Shown here: positions 46,449 to 58,512 of the stretch, piece by piece
Position numbering within the stretch: position 1 is the stretch's first letter
Layout: each line of letters begins with the position of its first letter
Assembly (NCBI GenBank): GCA_023231475.1
Contig: JALJEE010000349.1
Span: 62,001-126,000 of the forward strand
Direction of reading: 5' to 3'
DNA: 64,000 nt
DNA from: Seison nebaliae
Lineage: Eukaryota > Rotifera > Pararotatoria > Seisonacea > Seisonidae
Notes under the pieces: model-generated
Told to the model about the DNA's origin: nothing
Databases searched by the model: none
Seen by the model: the letters and a program-made list of their open reading frames with translations, nothing else
Program-made: the position numbers and the translations under genes

Positions 46449-47012
46449 ATGATAAATCTGATAAATTCGACAACTTCAATTTCATCTTTCGATAATTCAT
46501 CCCATATTCTCATCAACATCAACAACAACACATTGTTTGATTCACTTCCGGTTGAGGATGAAATTAATAAAATTTCATTTGTTACCAATTCGTCCATAAC
46601 ACATTCTTCTCCTCCTCATTCTTCAATCAACATTTCACGGACTCATTTTGATAATAGAAGTATGACAAAAGATCGTTTAATCGGAATTCCTACAAACATT
46701 CGAGGTTATCATTCGATTCCATCGTCCATTGTCATGATATTATTTCCAGATTTGTGTTCAACGCCAATATTTCTCTTCCTTATGTCAACGGTATTGATTC
46801 TCAGCTGTTTGTTAACTGTGGCCTTCTTAGCTCTTCGACATTTCCGACGACGTCTCTCACAAGAAGGAGAATTACGCAGTATGTATCGGTTGAGTTTCAT
46901 TTCACAGAATCGATTCAGAATACGCGAAGGATCATTATATGGGAAATCGAAAAGATTCACCTCCACCGCCACCCAAATCAACACACCAATTTATCACGTC
47001 ACTCAATTGTAG
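46449..47012 (+). CDS. Single-pass membrane protein, N-glycosylation-rich ectodomain (unrecognised)
   Basis: 187 residues, not recognised. The first ~95 residues are Ser/Asn/Ile-rich with at least six N-x-S/T sequons (NST, NSS, NNT, NSS, NIS, NRS). One hydrophobic helix follows (ILFPDLCSTPIFLFLMSTVL continuing LILSCLLTVAFLALR), then a basic stop-transfer HFRRRLSQ and a ~50-residue cytoplasmic tail. There is no N-terminal signal peptide, so a type III (signal-anchor, N-out) topology is inferred. Six sequons in a short ectodomain support a real protein. It could be one exon of a longer gene. It shares a 237-bp divergent promoter region with the pseudokinase. Confidence 0.5.
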   Translation: MINLINSTTSISSFDNSSHILININNNTLFDSLPVEDEINKISFVTNSSITHSSPPHSSINISRTHFDNRSMTKDRLIGIPTNIRGYHSIPSSIVMILFPDLCSTPIFLFLMSTVLILSCLLTVAFLALRHFRRRLSQEGELRSMYRLSFISQNRFRIREGSLYGKSKRFTSTATQINTPIYHVTQL

Positions 47013-49081
47013 GAGGGAATGGAGGGCAGAAAGGGGAAAGAATTCGATTGAAGAGACACTTTCGTTACAACTAGTCGAATTGGGACGAATGACGAAATAA
47101 TTCTTTTAATGATTTCTTCATTCTCCATTCAATTTGCACATTCGGTTATTTCTCCTTCGTTCACTTCATATTACGTTGTCGAGGGAATAAAATGAAATTT
47201 CCCTTAATTTCTCCTCAAAAGAATCTTAATCGCTTCAAGCTATTATCGGCCACCTCTCCTCTAATTTATTCATTTTTCTCCCATCATCTCCATCGTCTTT
47301 CATATTTTCCCCTTCCGAATAATAATTCGTTCTCTTTTGTCATTACTATCATTTCTTCTGGTGGAAATATATTGAATATCTAACATTTCGTTCGACTATC
47401 TAACATCTAACCTTTCGTCCGGGGGGCAGATGGTGTAAGCTGACAAAGAAAAATATTATTCTTTCGTAGACTGCGAATTTTTGGAAAAGTTCCTTTCTGG
47501 AGAATCGACTGCGATCCGAATTGTGTGTTATAGAAGGTAAAAAAGAAGTTTCGATTGGGTTTTAGAGGAAATAATAAAATAGAGTGTGGACGTTCGTTGG
47601 GTGGAACACATATATTTCCCTGATGATATATATCACCATTCTCCTTTTCTTCCAAATATGTTCTTCTCTTCATATGTGTACAGCAGCGATTGTTGTCGGA
47701 ATTGTATGAGAAGTTCGTGTAGAAAGGAAAAATAATGATTTCATAACTAATGTTCGAAGAGGAAATTAATTGAATAATAATTGTGTGGCAATAGAGTTGA
47801 TGGGGTAGGAGGCTGATTATTTATGTGGAGAAGAGCTGTACTGCAAGTGTATGGGGCAGAAATTGGTGCTGGATGGAAGTTATTGGTAATTTATCTGTCC
47901 GTCTGTCTGTTCATGTTGGACGTGATTCACTAACGATTATACATATAATAGGATGGACAAATAGCGGAATGAATTCCTCATCTCATCGACGATTTTAGGG
48001 AGAGCGGACTGGAATCCATTTCTCATAAAAGTCTTGATGAAAGTGTAGTAGGGAATTGAGTGATGGACGATATAAAGAATATACAGATACGAGAAGAGTA
48101 AATTCCTATAACGACTTCAATCGCACATAAATAATGATCATTTACCAAATAGAAGAATGTGCTTATCGTTGCATGTTCATCACATTTTCAAAGAATGGAA
48201 TAAATTGTTTCGTATTCGTCGATTGAAAACACACGAGATACTTTTAAATTTATCTTCATTCGACTCAAATATGAATCAAATGTGAAGGCTACGACTCGTG
48301 CAATCGACGAATTAGTATTCTCTCCTCTTCTGACTCACCAGTTCTTCGTAAGTGAGACTGATCGAAGCAATAGTACTACATGCAAAGAACTAATGTAATC
48401 AAAAAGAATTACAAATCAGAATGTGTTTTTTTTGATTTCATCATATGACTACATAATATGTATACTAAATATTTATGCGTGGGTTCTCGGTGTCTTTTAT
48501 GTGTGCTTATGTGTGTGCATATGTTTATATGATGTATATATATATATATATATGTGTGTATATCAGTTAATAAATATTCATATGTTCATTCCGTAATAGA
48601 TATGCATTTTATGTATTGATACGATTTCTTTATCTTATTCACCATTCTATAATATGTCTGACTGATAGCTCCCCTACGAATTAATAAACATATGTTCACA
48701 TGTAACATCATGTCATTAGAAAATATAAATTATTTGCTATATGTCCATTCGTCTCTCCTCTACGTCATTATAGTCAACGTGCATTATATGTTTTCTTTTC
48801 GCTAACCAGAATCTCTCCGAAAATCATTTTGTCAGGAGTCAACGAATGATCATTAGGAGAATGACTGAACATTGTTCGGAAAGCAAATTAATTTCCGATT
48901 CAAATCAGAATTAAGATGTTTCATGTTTTTTTCCTTTCCCAAAGAGAGTCATCAGGCGTAAAAGCTGATAATATGACATGTCGACCAAAGAGGTGTAAAG
49001 CCCAAATAGAAGACAGTTAACAAACAGGATAACCTCATTGAAAAGTAGTTAAATTGAATTTTCCATAAATTCTCAACGATT
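47013..49081. other. Intergenic region upstream of CAMTA
   Basis: No supported gene; short frames at 47192-47383 (+) and 47407-47673 (-) have no recognisable motif. A (TA)n run is at 48535-48552. It may hold regulatory sequence of CAMTA. Confidence 0.5.
48535..48552. repeat. (TA)n microsatellite
   Basis: Nine uninterrupted TA dinucleotides flanked by TG-rich sequence. Confidence 0.8.
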
Positions 49082-52000
49082 ATGTTCGTTCGAGACATCA
49101 CCTGTTTCAAGTGGCAAAAGAAGGAGGATATCGCACAACGACTTTGGCGTGCAATACACAACAACACCCAATCGTTATATAATGAGATGCAGACAATGCC
49201 AAAAAATGCAACACTTCTTATTTATAATATGACGCAACAGACGAAACATGTCATCGTTCGTGATGGTCATATTTGGCAATTGAGAAATGATTCTCGAATA
49301 AGATCCGATCGACTTCATAAGAAGTTGGATAGTGGACAAGCGGAATATGTGAAAGAAAGATTTCTCAAAGATTATTCTTTGGACGTCGAATTGAATTGTC
49401 GATATTCTCATTCTGATATTCTCCCACCGTTTAAACGACGAATTTATTGGTTAGATGTCCGAAGGAATGATCCTGTTTCTGGTGATGTGAAAATACGACG
49501 TTTATTGCCATGCATTCATCTCTATCACTATTTGATTGATGCGACGAATATTTTGAAAACGACATCAAATAAAACATCCCGGTCAAATAATAGAAGTCGT
49601 AATCAGGAAAAGAATAACGATGAGAATTTATCGATTTTCATTGATGGAAATTGTTTGAAAAGAAGATTAATTGATAGGAAAATTCTCTTAATAAATCCAG
49701 TCACTACAACGACAACCACCACTACATCATCATCATCATCATTGATAACAACTGGTTCTACAGGAGTCAGTTCGAATGGAACTGATGAAAATCAAGAAAT
49801 CAAACGGAAATTAGAGACTGTCAATGAGAATTTCATGAAAATTCTTCGGGAACATTTATCGTCCATTTTATGGCCGGCAAGTTATCTGCAAATACATGAA
49901 TTTAACTTACTCTTAGCCGCATTAGTGGACGAACGTCAAATAAAACTGGAAATGATTCCATCAAATCAATCTGATTTCATACGACTCCATCAACTTAATA
50001 ATTTTACTGCTCCCTCATTAAATTTCGATGATGATCATGCACCGTTCTTCTGGTATCAAATTTCGATACAATACCAATTTTCACATCCGGCAGCATTGTC
50101 GATTATGACCAATTATAAAAATTATCAAACTCTGTCCAATTTTCCCATTTCTTCAACGGTTGAAATACCGCCCACAACGTCCACGTTCGATTTAGTAACA
50201 ACAACAGCAACGACGAAAGTTAATTTAGAATCGAATTATTTATTAACTACTGATAGTTGTCACATGGCTGCCATTTCCATATCTGATTCGACGAGTTCGA
50301 TGGGAAAGAATTTCGTCAAGACACCGAAACAAATTTGGCATTTATGGCCGACAGATTTCTCTTCGAAAGACAACGGTTATTTATATTTGATGAGCAAAGA
50401 ATTCGATCAATTATTATTACAACAAAATTATCAGGATAAATTGACATTAGTCGTTGAGATATCTGATGAGAAGAATGTCGTCGTTATTCCCAGTACGAAA
50501 TTGATATTTTCTGTTTCATTAGTCTCCTGTCAAATGTTCATGTTATCAATTCAAACATTCTTCCGAACTTTATTGGAACAAACGAATCAGTTGACGATTA
50601 ATGTCCAATATTATCTTTCATTATTCTCTCTGGAAAATGGATCGATTCACATCGATGGAAAATCGAATCAAATTGCTTTTTGTTTATTTGATAATAATAT
50701 CGATCAATTCGATGATGAACCATTGCCATTAATATTACCCATTTCCATCACCACAAATTATTCGAGTGAAGATGATATGATGAACGAGTCATCACATCTT
50801 CGTGAGATTGCTCAAACGGTAATCGACGCCATCGATTCCTTAAGTCATGAACGGAACACCAATATATTAGGGAAGACAAAAACGTCGTTTTCATCAACAG
50901 CCTCATCATTTCCATTCTCAACTATTAGTCAATTGCCGATACGCAACATTTCATCTTCCGCCATCAATCGACAGGATCATTTGTCCAATTTCAATAATTC
51001 TCAAACGATTTCCACCAAAAACTCTTCGACATCATTTTTGATCAGTTCATCATTCCTTCCATCGTCAACTACTTTAGTGAAGAATTCATCGAATGAGCCC
51101 GTTACAAAAACATGTTCGGATATGATAGCAGTATCAACGATTGATCCTCTATGTAGTTCCATGAGAATGGAAAAGAATTCCTGTGAGAAATTTTTGGAAA
51201 CGAACGAAATGAATGAAGGAACTTCATATCAGTCGACGAACGACGATAAACATTTGGAAGAATCGAAATTAACAAAGGAATCTTCTTCTCGGTCACCTCC
51301 ACCATCAGCTGATGATTTATCAGCTTTCCTTCATTCGACCAACATCGAAGATGAATTCCAAAATTTGACTTTGACAGAAAATGAGAGAAATGAATTTTAT
51401 CGTGCGGCAATCACAATTCAGAAAGCATACCGTCGATCAAAACGACGACGAACCACACACGAAACGAGTGATCCGAAAACGTTGAAAAGTGAACAAACTT
51501 ATATCAAAGAAGAATTGAAGAGAACGACACCAACACCATCTAATAGTATTGAGGGACATAATCTATCAAATGTTTTCTCGTCGGAACAGGTGGTGAAGAA
51601 TTCACATGAACTATCAGATAATCAATCAGGAATTAAATTTAATTCAGTTAAACGAATTGAAGAAATTCCATTTGATTCTACAATTAATTCAAATGACAAT
51701 TTAATTGATATTTTCGATTATTCAACTGATAATTCAATTTATCCGTCTTGTCCATTCAGCGATTCCGGCATGTTTTATAGTCAAAGTTTTGATGGAATTA
51801 TGAACGATTATAATAATTCTTTCTCATTCAATTCTTCTTTTGAACAACTCAGACAATTCAATAATACATCCCATTCCACCGAACACATCCTTCTACATCC
51901 CAGTGACCGGAACAACAATTTCTTCCATTCCCAATCACCCGAAGAGAATGAAAACGAATCAAATTTCTTCTCATTCAACACCATCCCTTCTATTGATGCC

Positions 52001-53269
52001 ACTCTCAACAATTTCTCTCAAGAATGTGGCGATAAATTTTTATTTCCCTCCGACAAAATTAAAGAAGAAAATCAATTCCAAAATGACAATTGTCAAACGA
52101 ACAGCAAATCAGAGAAATATCAAAACTCTTTATCGATCTCTAATGAAATTGTCAATTCAAATAAATATTTCCCATCACACACTTATATGACTGATGGTTA
52201 TTGTCCGAAAGAATTCCACAATTCAACTACACCAAATTTATCTAATTCGAATTTGGATGCTCAATCCATTCACTTATCTCGAGCTTATCAACCAGAATTG
52301 AAATATCAAATGCCATCGATAGTCGATTGGACTTTCCCCGACCACCAGCCCAACGACTTCTCCTCTCTACATCTAAATGAACGGACTACTGATAATCATA
52401 TCAATGAACAGGTGTCAATGGACAACGATACATCCGAAATCGACATCATCCACAAAATCAATCAACGACCTGTCGCCAAATTGCCCATCGAAGAATTCTC
52501 CGGTATCGATCATGATGAATTTGTCGATGCTGCCATTTGTATCCAGAAGTATTACAGACGATATAAACAAGTTTCGAAATTAGATTTTATTAAATTTTCA
52601 ATTTACTCTATTTCAGTTTACTGAATATCGTCGATTATGTGAAGCGACAAAATTCATCCAAAATCGATTTTGGCATCGACTCAAATCGGAGAAGACTGAA
52701 CTGAATGAATTGAATGAGAATCGAAAGAGAACGCAACAAATCGACCAATACATTAAACAAACGTTAGTAAATTGAAGATTCGACATGAGAGAATGGAAGA
52801 AGAATTTTCTTTCATTCTAAATCATCTGTAGTTTGTTCCAATAATTAAATCATAAATATCTGATTATCTCTTCTTTTGCTGTTAATTCATATCATTTGAT
52901 GGATACTTATTCTTTCCAATTTTTTCTTTTTTTGTGCCGATGGACTAACAGCATACTCCAATTATATGCGATCTGCCAGGTAATCGACAATTATATCAAT
53001 TTAGTTGCTTCTCTTGTACGTGTTTCATTTCGTCATTCTTCTCTTCCATCTCACGAAGCGAAATGGTGAAGGAATCTGTGAAAATTATTTATAAATTTTT
53101 CGACACTGTTTCGTTATTGTAATAAATTTATCAATTTTGTTTTTTACTTGTATCTGTCCACTTACCATTTCATGGCAATGTAATTTTGTGCAATTTATTC
53201 TTTATCCTCTAACTGTTCTCCTTTCGATCAGGCATAGCTCCTGAATTGCCCATAAACGACATTAAATAG
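49082..53269 (+). CDS. CAMTA: CAMTA-type calmodulin-binding transcription factor, divergent
   Basis: Nuclear DNA-binding protein of the CAMTA family. Residues about 8-155 are a CG-1 domain: WQKKEDIAQRLWRAI, ATLLIYNMTQQTKHVIVRDG, HIWQLRND, SHSDILPPFKRRIYWLD, HLYHYLID. A long Ser/Thr/Asn-rich middle follows in which I find no TIG domain and no ankyrin repeats. The family sequence before the IQ motifs is clear (DDLSAFLHSTNIEDEFQNLT, LTENERNEFYRAAITIQKAY). IQ1 is at about residue 776; IQ2 (AAICIQKYYRRYKQ) comes only at about 1150, with a third (ATKFIQNRFWHRL) in exon 2. Exons: 49082-52570, 52617-52766, a 28-base exon 52952-52979 and 53232-53269, giving 1234 residues ending APELPINDIK. If the third intron is not spliced, translation stops at 52775 (1215 residues). 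The start ATG is the first in the open frame; an upstream exon is possible. Confidence 0.82.
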
Positions 53270-56200
53270 AAGAGGACTATAAAACGACAAATACGATGAT
53301 CACTATCCATTATTCCATTTCATTCAATTTCTTCTTTTCCATTTCGAATGAAATCGATCCATAAATATCATATAATTTCATCGAATTCTCTCATTCTCGT
53401 CAATTGCGAGAGTGTTCGTGAAAATTAATTGTCAGTTATTCTTCTCAAAAATGAGAGGAAGATTTAGTGTGAAATATTATTCATCAAACAAATGATGCAT
53501 TATTATGAGGCAGTCCTATTTCTACTTCACTTTTCAATCTCCTTCAAACTTTAGTGATGTAATGTGTCCTGTATGTGTCAAATTATTTCACCATTCGTCA
53601 TGTTTCGGAGCTTTCCTAGAGAACACCATATCCCGAACTGGTCGATTGAAAGTAGATTAGATGTGTCTGTTATTGTGATTCAAAATTTCCAATTAACTTC
53701 ATTTTCTTCACAAATCTCTCCCATCAATTGTGTTCCTTTTTTTTTCAATCATATTCATTCAAAAAGTTTTCTAAAGTTTTCTTTCTTTTTTTTTCAAATA
53801 TCCACACCTCGAAATGGAACCGTCACAATGGAATGATATATAGGAGGCCAACATGGAGCAGAAAGTGAAAAAAAACCTTCGAAGATGAATCCGGTGTAAA
53901 GTTTTCAGAAGATCATTATTTTATTCTGACATGTTTATAAAAAAGACTAATTTTCGTCTCCGCAACCACACACAAACACACGCACACACACACACACACA
54001 GACACACCTAATACTCTTTCATCGGAACATTATGACAATGTTGTGACTATTTTTTTTCGTTGAAGATTTATATGGAGGAAAATTAAAAATTTATTTAATC
54101 AAAACTCTATTCAGATTTATTCGTTTTTTCTTCCACTTAATAAAAGAAAGTTTGAGTAAGCGCCAGAGAGGATTACCTCCCTTGTCTATCATCTCCCTTC
54201 GCATTGGAACTGCAAGCAGCAGAAAGTGAGGAATATGTTAACTTGAAGTAGATAAAGTGTTTATTCTTCTCCCTTAAACGTCTCTCCATCTAATGACTTC
54301 TCCAATTTTGCGTATTAGTTTAAAATGAATTACATTATACGATTTTCTTCTGACGCATTACCATTTAGAAGGGACAATATTCCTCCGAGTTACAAAATAT
54401 CAAGCGGAATAAAGTAGAAAATGATTTTTATGCTTTTGACGACGAACAAGGGAATTGATGTCGTGCATTTGTCATTCAAAAACTATGTTGGCGACTATGT
54501 ATCTTCCTGCAGTAAAGCAAAAGATTATATCGTTAATTGTTATGCAACTTCATCATTCTTCTGCAATCATGTCTCGTCGAACGACTTTACAAATGAAGCA
54601 GGATGCATTAACGGCAAATTCCCAAATATTCTACTAAACTTTTCTAAATGGAAATGAAGAAAGTACTGGAAATGAGATTTCGATAAGGTGAACGAGAGAA
54701 GACATCGACCGTTGGATTACGTAAATGAATGGCATTATCATTAGACAAATTGCGAACAGTTTCATTCCTTATCGACTAATACTTATCATCGATGACCGTA
54801 AAAAGTAGTTGAAGTTCTCATTCGAATGTCAAATATGTTCGGATGACATTCTCATCTAATAAACTTGCTGCAACTTTTCTTCCTTGAAACTTTGCTGCCT
54901 CCCAATTCTCTCTCCCAGCCAATCAACCCGATAACAACTTCTCTAATGTGTTCGTCGAAAGTTGTTAAAGATTTTATTAAAAATTTCCTGATATAAGTGT
55001 GAAGGTAAATAATCGATAGAATTTAATACAATCGAAGAATATTTATGATAAGAACATTTTTGAATTTTCACCAAGTCGGAGAGCTTGACGATTTATTAAG
55101 ATGGAATGGGAAAATACCAACAAGTTATATCTTTTCTAAACAGAATTCGGACCGATATCTCTTTCGGAGTAACAATAATGGAGAAATTCAAGGAATGAGT
55201 TTTCTCCAGTTTTCCAATTTGGAATGATTAATATATTTGATAAAGAAAATGTATACCGTTTATTGGCATGATGATTTGTTGCATGAAATATTAAAGATTT
55301 CGAAGCACGTTTCACTGGAAAGGAAATTGACTATTGGAATCACTAGATCGTCAAAACCCGATTACATGTTATGCTACCTTCTCACTTCCACATTAATCCA
55401 ATTAGTTTCCGAACAATAATGTGGACGTAACATAATCAATAAAATTCTTTTCTCTACAACACCTCTTTTATTCAACAATATGAATAACTGAAATTTGAGT
55501 TGATGTCGACGAATTTCTGTTTAGAAATTTCCCAATCAGTTTACGATAATGAGAGTCATTGTGAATTGGAAATTTTGTGGGCGGAAATGAGAAAGATCAA
55601 TTCTATGCGAAAAAGGTCGATAGGAACTAACAAAAAAAAAGTTCCGGTCCTAATGAGCGAATATTTTGTGACCTTTTACTATAATCACGAAAAGGTTACT
55701 GAAAATCCTTTAGTTTAGTTAAAAGTATTCGGTCGAAGTATTTTTTATGAATTCTTTTTCGAAATATCTTTATGAAGAACTTGAATTGCTTTCAGAATTA
55801 GTTAGACATATTATAATTCGTATAATATGCAATTATAGGGGAATGAAATAGATGTTTTATTAGTCTATTAGTTTTAATTCTTCCAATTTTGATTTCTTAT
55901 CTTTCCTGCCAGTTGGATTAGAGGAATTAAGAAGTCGATTATACGAATTCGATTTTCCGAAAAATAATAACGTTGCGTGAAATAATTTCCCTTGAAATTA
56001 GGAATGACGAGAGATTGGAAGAGAAGGTGAATTATCGAATGATGTGAAAATGACGAAGTGGATGATTGTTAATTTGAGACCATATTAGTCCGTATATCGG
56101 TATGAAAAAAGCCAATAAGAGCGGGTAATACTATACAAGATTGGTCGACATCCTTTCCCATTTTATTCAGTTAGTAAATAGATATAATGTAAGGTTTTCT

Positions 56201-56967
56201 TGCTTCCGATTTATTCCTAACGCCTCTTCATCTACGAAAAAATAATAATAAGGAAACGAGATATGGCTTAAATAAATGGACTGATAATCATTAGAATAAT
56301 TTGAAGGGGAGAAATGAACATGAAATTTCTATTGCTCATTTTCGTCGATTCTTTATATTTTTTTCTTCCCTTCCTCCAATCCATCATTACCATTTAATGA
56401 GCATTATGAAAATTTATTGCTGAGTCAACCTATTTTCCGCTGGCACGATCTCGAGCATACATCTTTACCGCCGTTCATCAATTTCTCGTTCTTGTATATG
56501 CGAATTCGAAACTGCGATAAGATATCTGATATGATATGATGAGAAGATGATCTGTTGTTGGGCGAGTGTGGTTGGGTAGAGAGGAGGGTGATATTTAATC
56601 CATCGATTCGATTCTCTAAACATTAGACTAATTATTATTCAATGATTCAACGAGAGTCAATAAGATATTGTGTCTTGTTTGGAAATCGTTGGTAGTATCA
56701 CCCATTACTTTCTTCGACAATTCGCAGGAGATAAGGAGAAGACCAGTAGAGATAATAGAAGTCAGAAGGAATTGTCATGCCTCATTCCTCATTCGATATA
56801 AGAAGTGATTGTTTATTTGTTCTTTCATTGCATCATCATTATATCACATTGTCATTGGTGTGAATTCCTTCTTCTTCCTTTTCATTTCATTCTGTTGAAA
56901 AAACACATAATCATTCATCGACATAGAACTTTCAATCTATATTTCAGATTTACATAGATAACCACCG
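53270..56967. other. Intergenic region between CAMTA and the neuropeptide gene
   Basis: About 3.7 kb without a supported gene. Short + strand frames (53564-53836, 54421-54657, 55045-55227, 55237-55419, 55500-55718) have no motif, signal peptide or cysteine pattern I can name. Contains a (CA)n run at 53966-54007. Confidence 0.5.
53966..54007. repeat. (CA)n microsatellite
   Basis: About 40 bases of CA repeats interrupted by single A or G substitutions. Confidence 0.85.
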
Positions 56968-57339
56968 ATGGTCTATTGCAAATCAATATTGTTCTCCATT
57001 TATATTATCCTCTCCGTCGTAAGCGCCGCGAGAACTGATCTATGGGATAATGTCGATAACGTCCTCTACAATGACGCTAATAATAAGAACAGTGGGAAAG
57101 AGGTTGACAGTCCACTCTATTATCGTCTAATCGCACTCAAACAACTCATTGATGAACTGCCAAGATGGAGTGACGAATCTTTCGACAAACGAAATGCTCC
57201 AACCGCTTACTGGGGTAGGAAGAGAGCCGCTCCCGCTGCCTATTGGGGTAAACGTGAAGCACCAACAGCATTTTGGGGAAAACGGTCACCCAACTTCCCA
57301 AATATCAAACGTAACGCACCAACTGCGTATTGGGGTTGA
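56968..57339 (+). CDS. Neuropeptide precursor giving AP(T/A)A(Y/F)W-amide peptides
   Basis: A 123-residue prohormone in one exon. Residues 1-20 are a signal peptide (MVYCKSILFSIYIILSVVSA), followed by an acidic spacer ending DKR. The C-terminal third is a peptide cassette: NAPTAYW-G-RKR, AAPAAYW-G-KR, EAPTAFW-G-KR, SPNFPNI-KR, and a final NAPTAYW-G directly before the stop. Gly before dibasic KR/RKR is the classic signal for cleavage and C-terminal amidation, so the predicted products are NAPTAYW-amide (two copies), AAPAAYW-amide and EAPTAFW-amide, plus one unamidated SPNFPNI spacer peptide. A tttcag acceptor-like site ends 20 bases before the ATG. The ending is unlike leucokinin (FxxWG-amide, where Gly itself is amidated) and molluscan APGW-amide; I do not recognise an exact family. 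Secretion from neurons or gland cells is inferred. Confidence 0.88.
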   Translation: MVYCKSILFSIYIILSVVSAARTDLWDNVDNVLYNDANNKNSGKEVDSPLYYRLIALKQLIDELPRWSDESFDKRNAPTAYWGRKRAAPAAYWGKREAPTAFWGKRSPNFPNIKRNAPTAYWG

Positions 57340-58512
57340 ATCGAATCATATTTTCTCGCCCTCATTTCAACAAGTGCACTCATTTCTAGAGATTGCAAAT
57401 GCTAATTCTCATGTAGCAGACGTGAAAACATTAACCGTTGGAAATTTCGTAAAACCATCGAATTATTTTCATTCAATTTTCATTTCGATCTATTTATCCT
57501 CCTTGATTCTCCTGAATTAGCATTCAATGAAACTGCAACAAATCTGCTGCAATTTTTCAATATATTTTTCTCTCACTTCTATTCTTTCTTACTTAATGTT
57601 GTTCGTCAAATTAAAAATTTTATTTCAAAAAAACTTTTTATTTCTTTTCTTCATCTAATCTCTTCATTCCGAATACTTCACTAATGCATCACCCATTATT
57701 CACTTGTCACTAGACGTCACATCTATCACGTCTCTTCCACTTAATTGAAAGAATAATAAAGAAAAGTTCGGTATTGCTACCGTTCAGCAAACCGGTACAA
57801 TTTCTATCTTCAATTGACAAACTTTACTAACCAATTATAGTCATAAACATCCGGTAAAAAAGATGATTTTAAGATAGATTAAAATTAAATGTATAGATTG
57901 AAGAAATTTAAAATGGACAAAGAAGATGTTTGAAGAATCAATATGGAAGTTAAAACTTTGTTTCAATCAATCAAAATTATCATTCAAATAATCCATGTCA
58001 TTACGATATGGATTCATTTTTCGTAATAGAATGATAATCAAATGGTAAATATGAAATCAAAAAATTTAAAGAATTTTTTTGATTTAAGTATGAAGAATAC
58101 TATGAATAGAAATGTTAGAGATAAATGAAAACATTTAAAATGATAGTCGTAAAGTTGGATTATAGAATAACAACAATTTCTCCAACATATGATCGATTAT
58201 CATATCAATCGATATCGTTATCATGATGAATAATTGTCATGAGAATAGAATGATGAAGAATTGGTGAAGCTTTTCTTGAGAATTGTTAATTTAGTGTCAA
58301 TTCATTTTGATAATTGAGAATATGCTCACGATTTTCTAAACATAAGATTCGAATCTATAACTTCTATTCATCATTTCATTTCTTAATGTTCAATTGATGT
58401 TAAGGACGATTAGTGATAGAGATAGGGATTGCTCCAATTCGCCGAAAAACGATAATTCAACGATATTTTCATAAAGTCTCCCAACTTCACAAGTCACGAC
58501 AATTTGTTTGTG
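57340..58512. other. Intergenic region after the neuropeptide gene
   Basis: AT-rich, no supported gene; the frame 57149-57520 overlapping the neuropeptide in another phase is a shadow. Confidence 0.5.

Noticed and set aside
54421-54657. 78-codon frame with five cysteines, possible secreted peptide
   Set aside because: No convincing signal peptide, overlapping frame of similar length in another phase, no family cysteine spacing.
55045-55718. Cluster of three 60-72 codon + strand frames
   Set aside because: Considered as exons of one small gene, but no splice sites join them in a way that gives a recognisable or compositionally consistent protein.
56968-57339. Leucokinin (FxxWG-amide) precursor
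   Set aside because: Kinin ends in WG-amide, needing a second Gly after WG. Here a single Gly after Trp is followed directly by KR, RKR or stop, giving W-amide.
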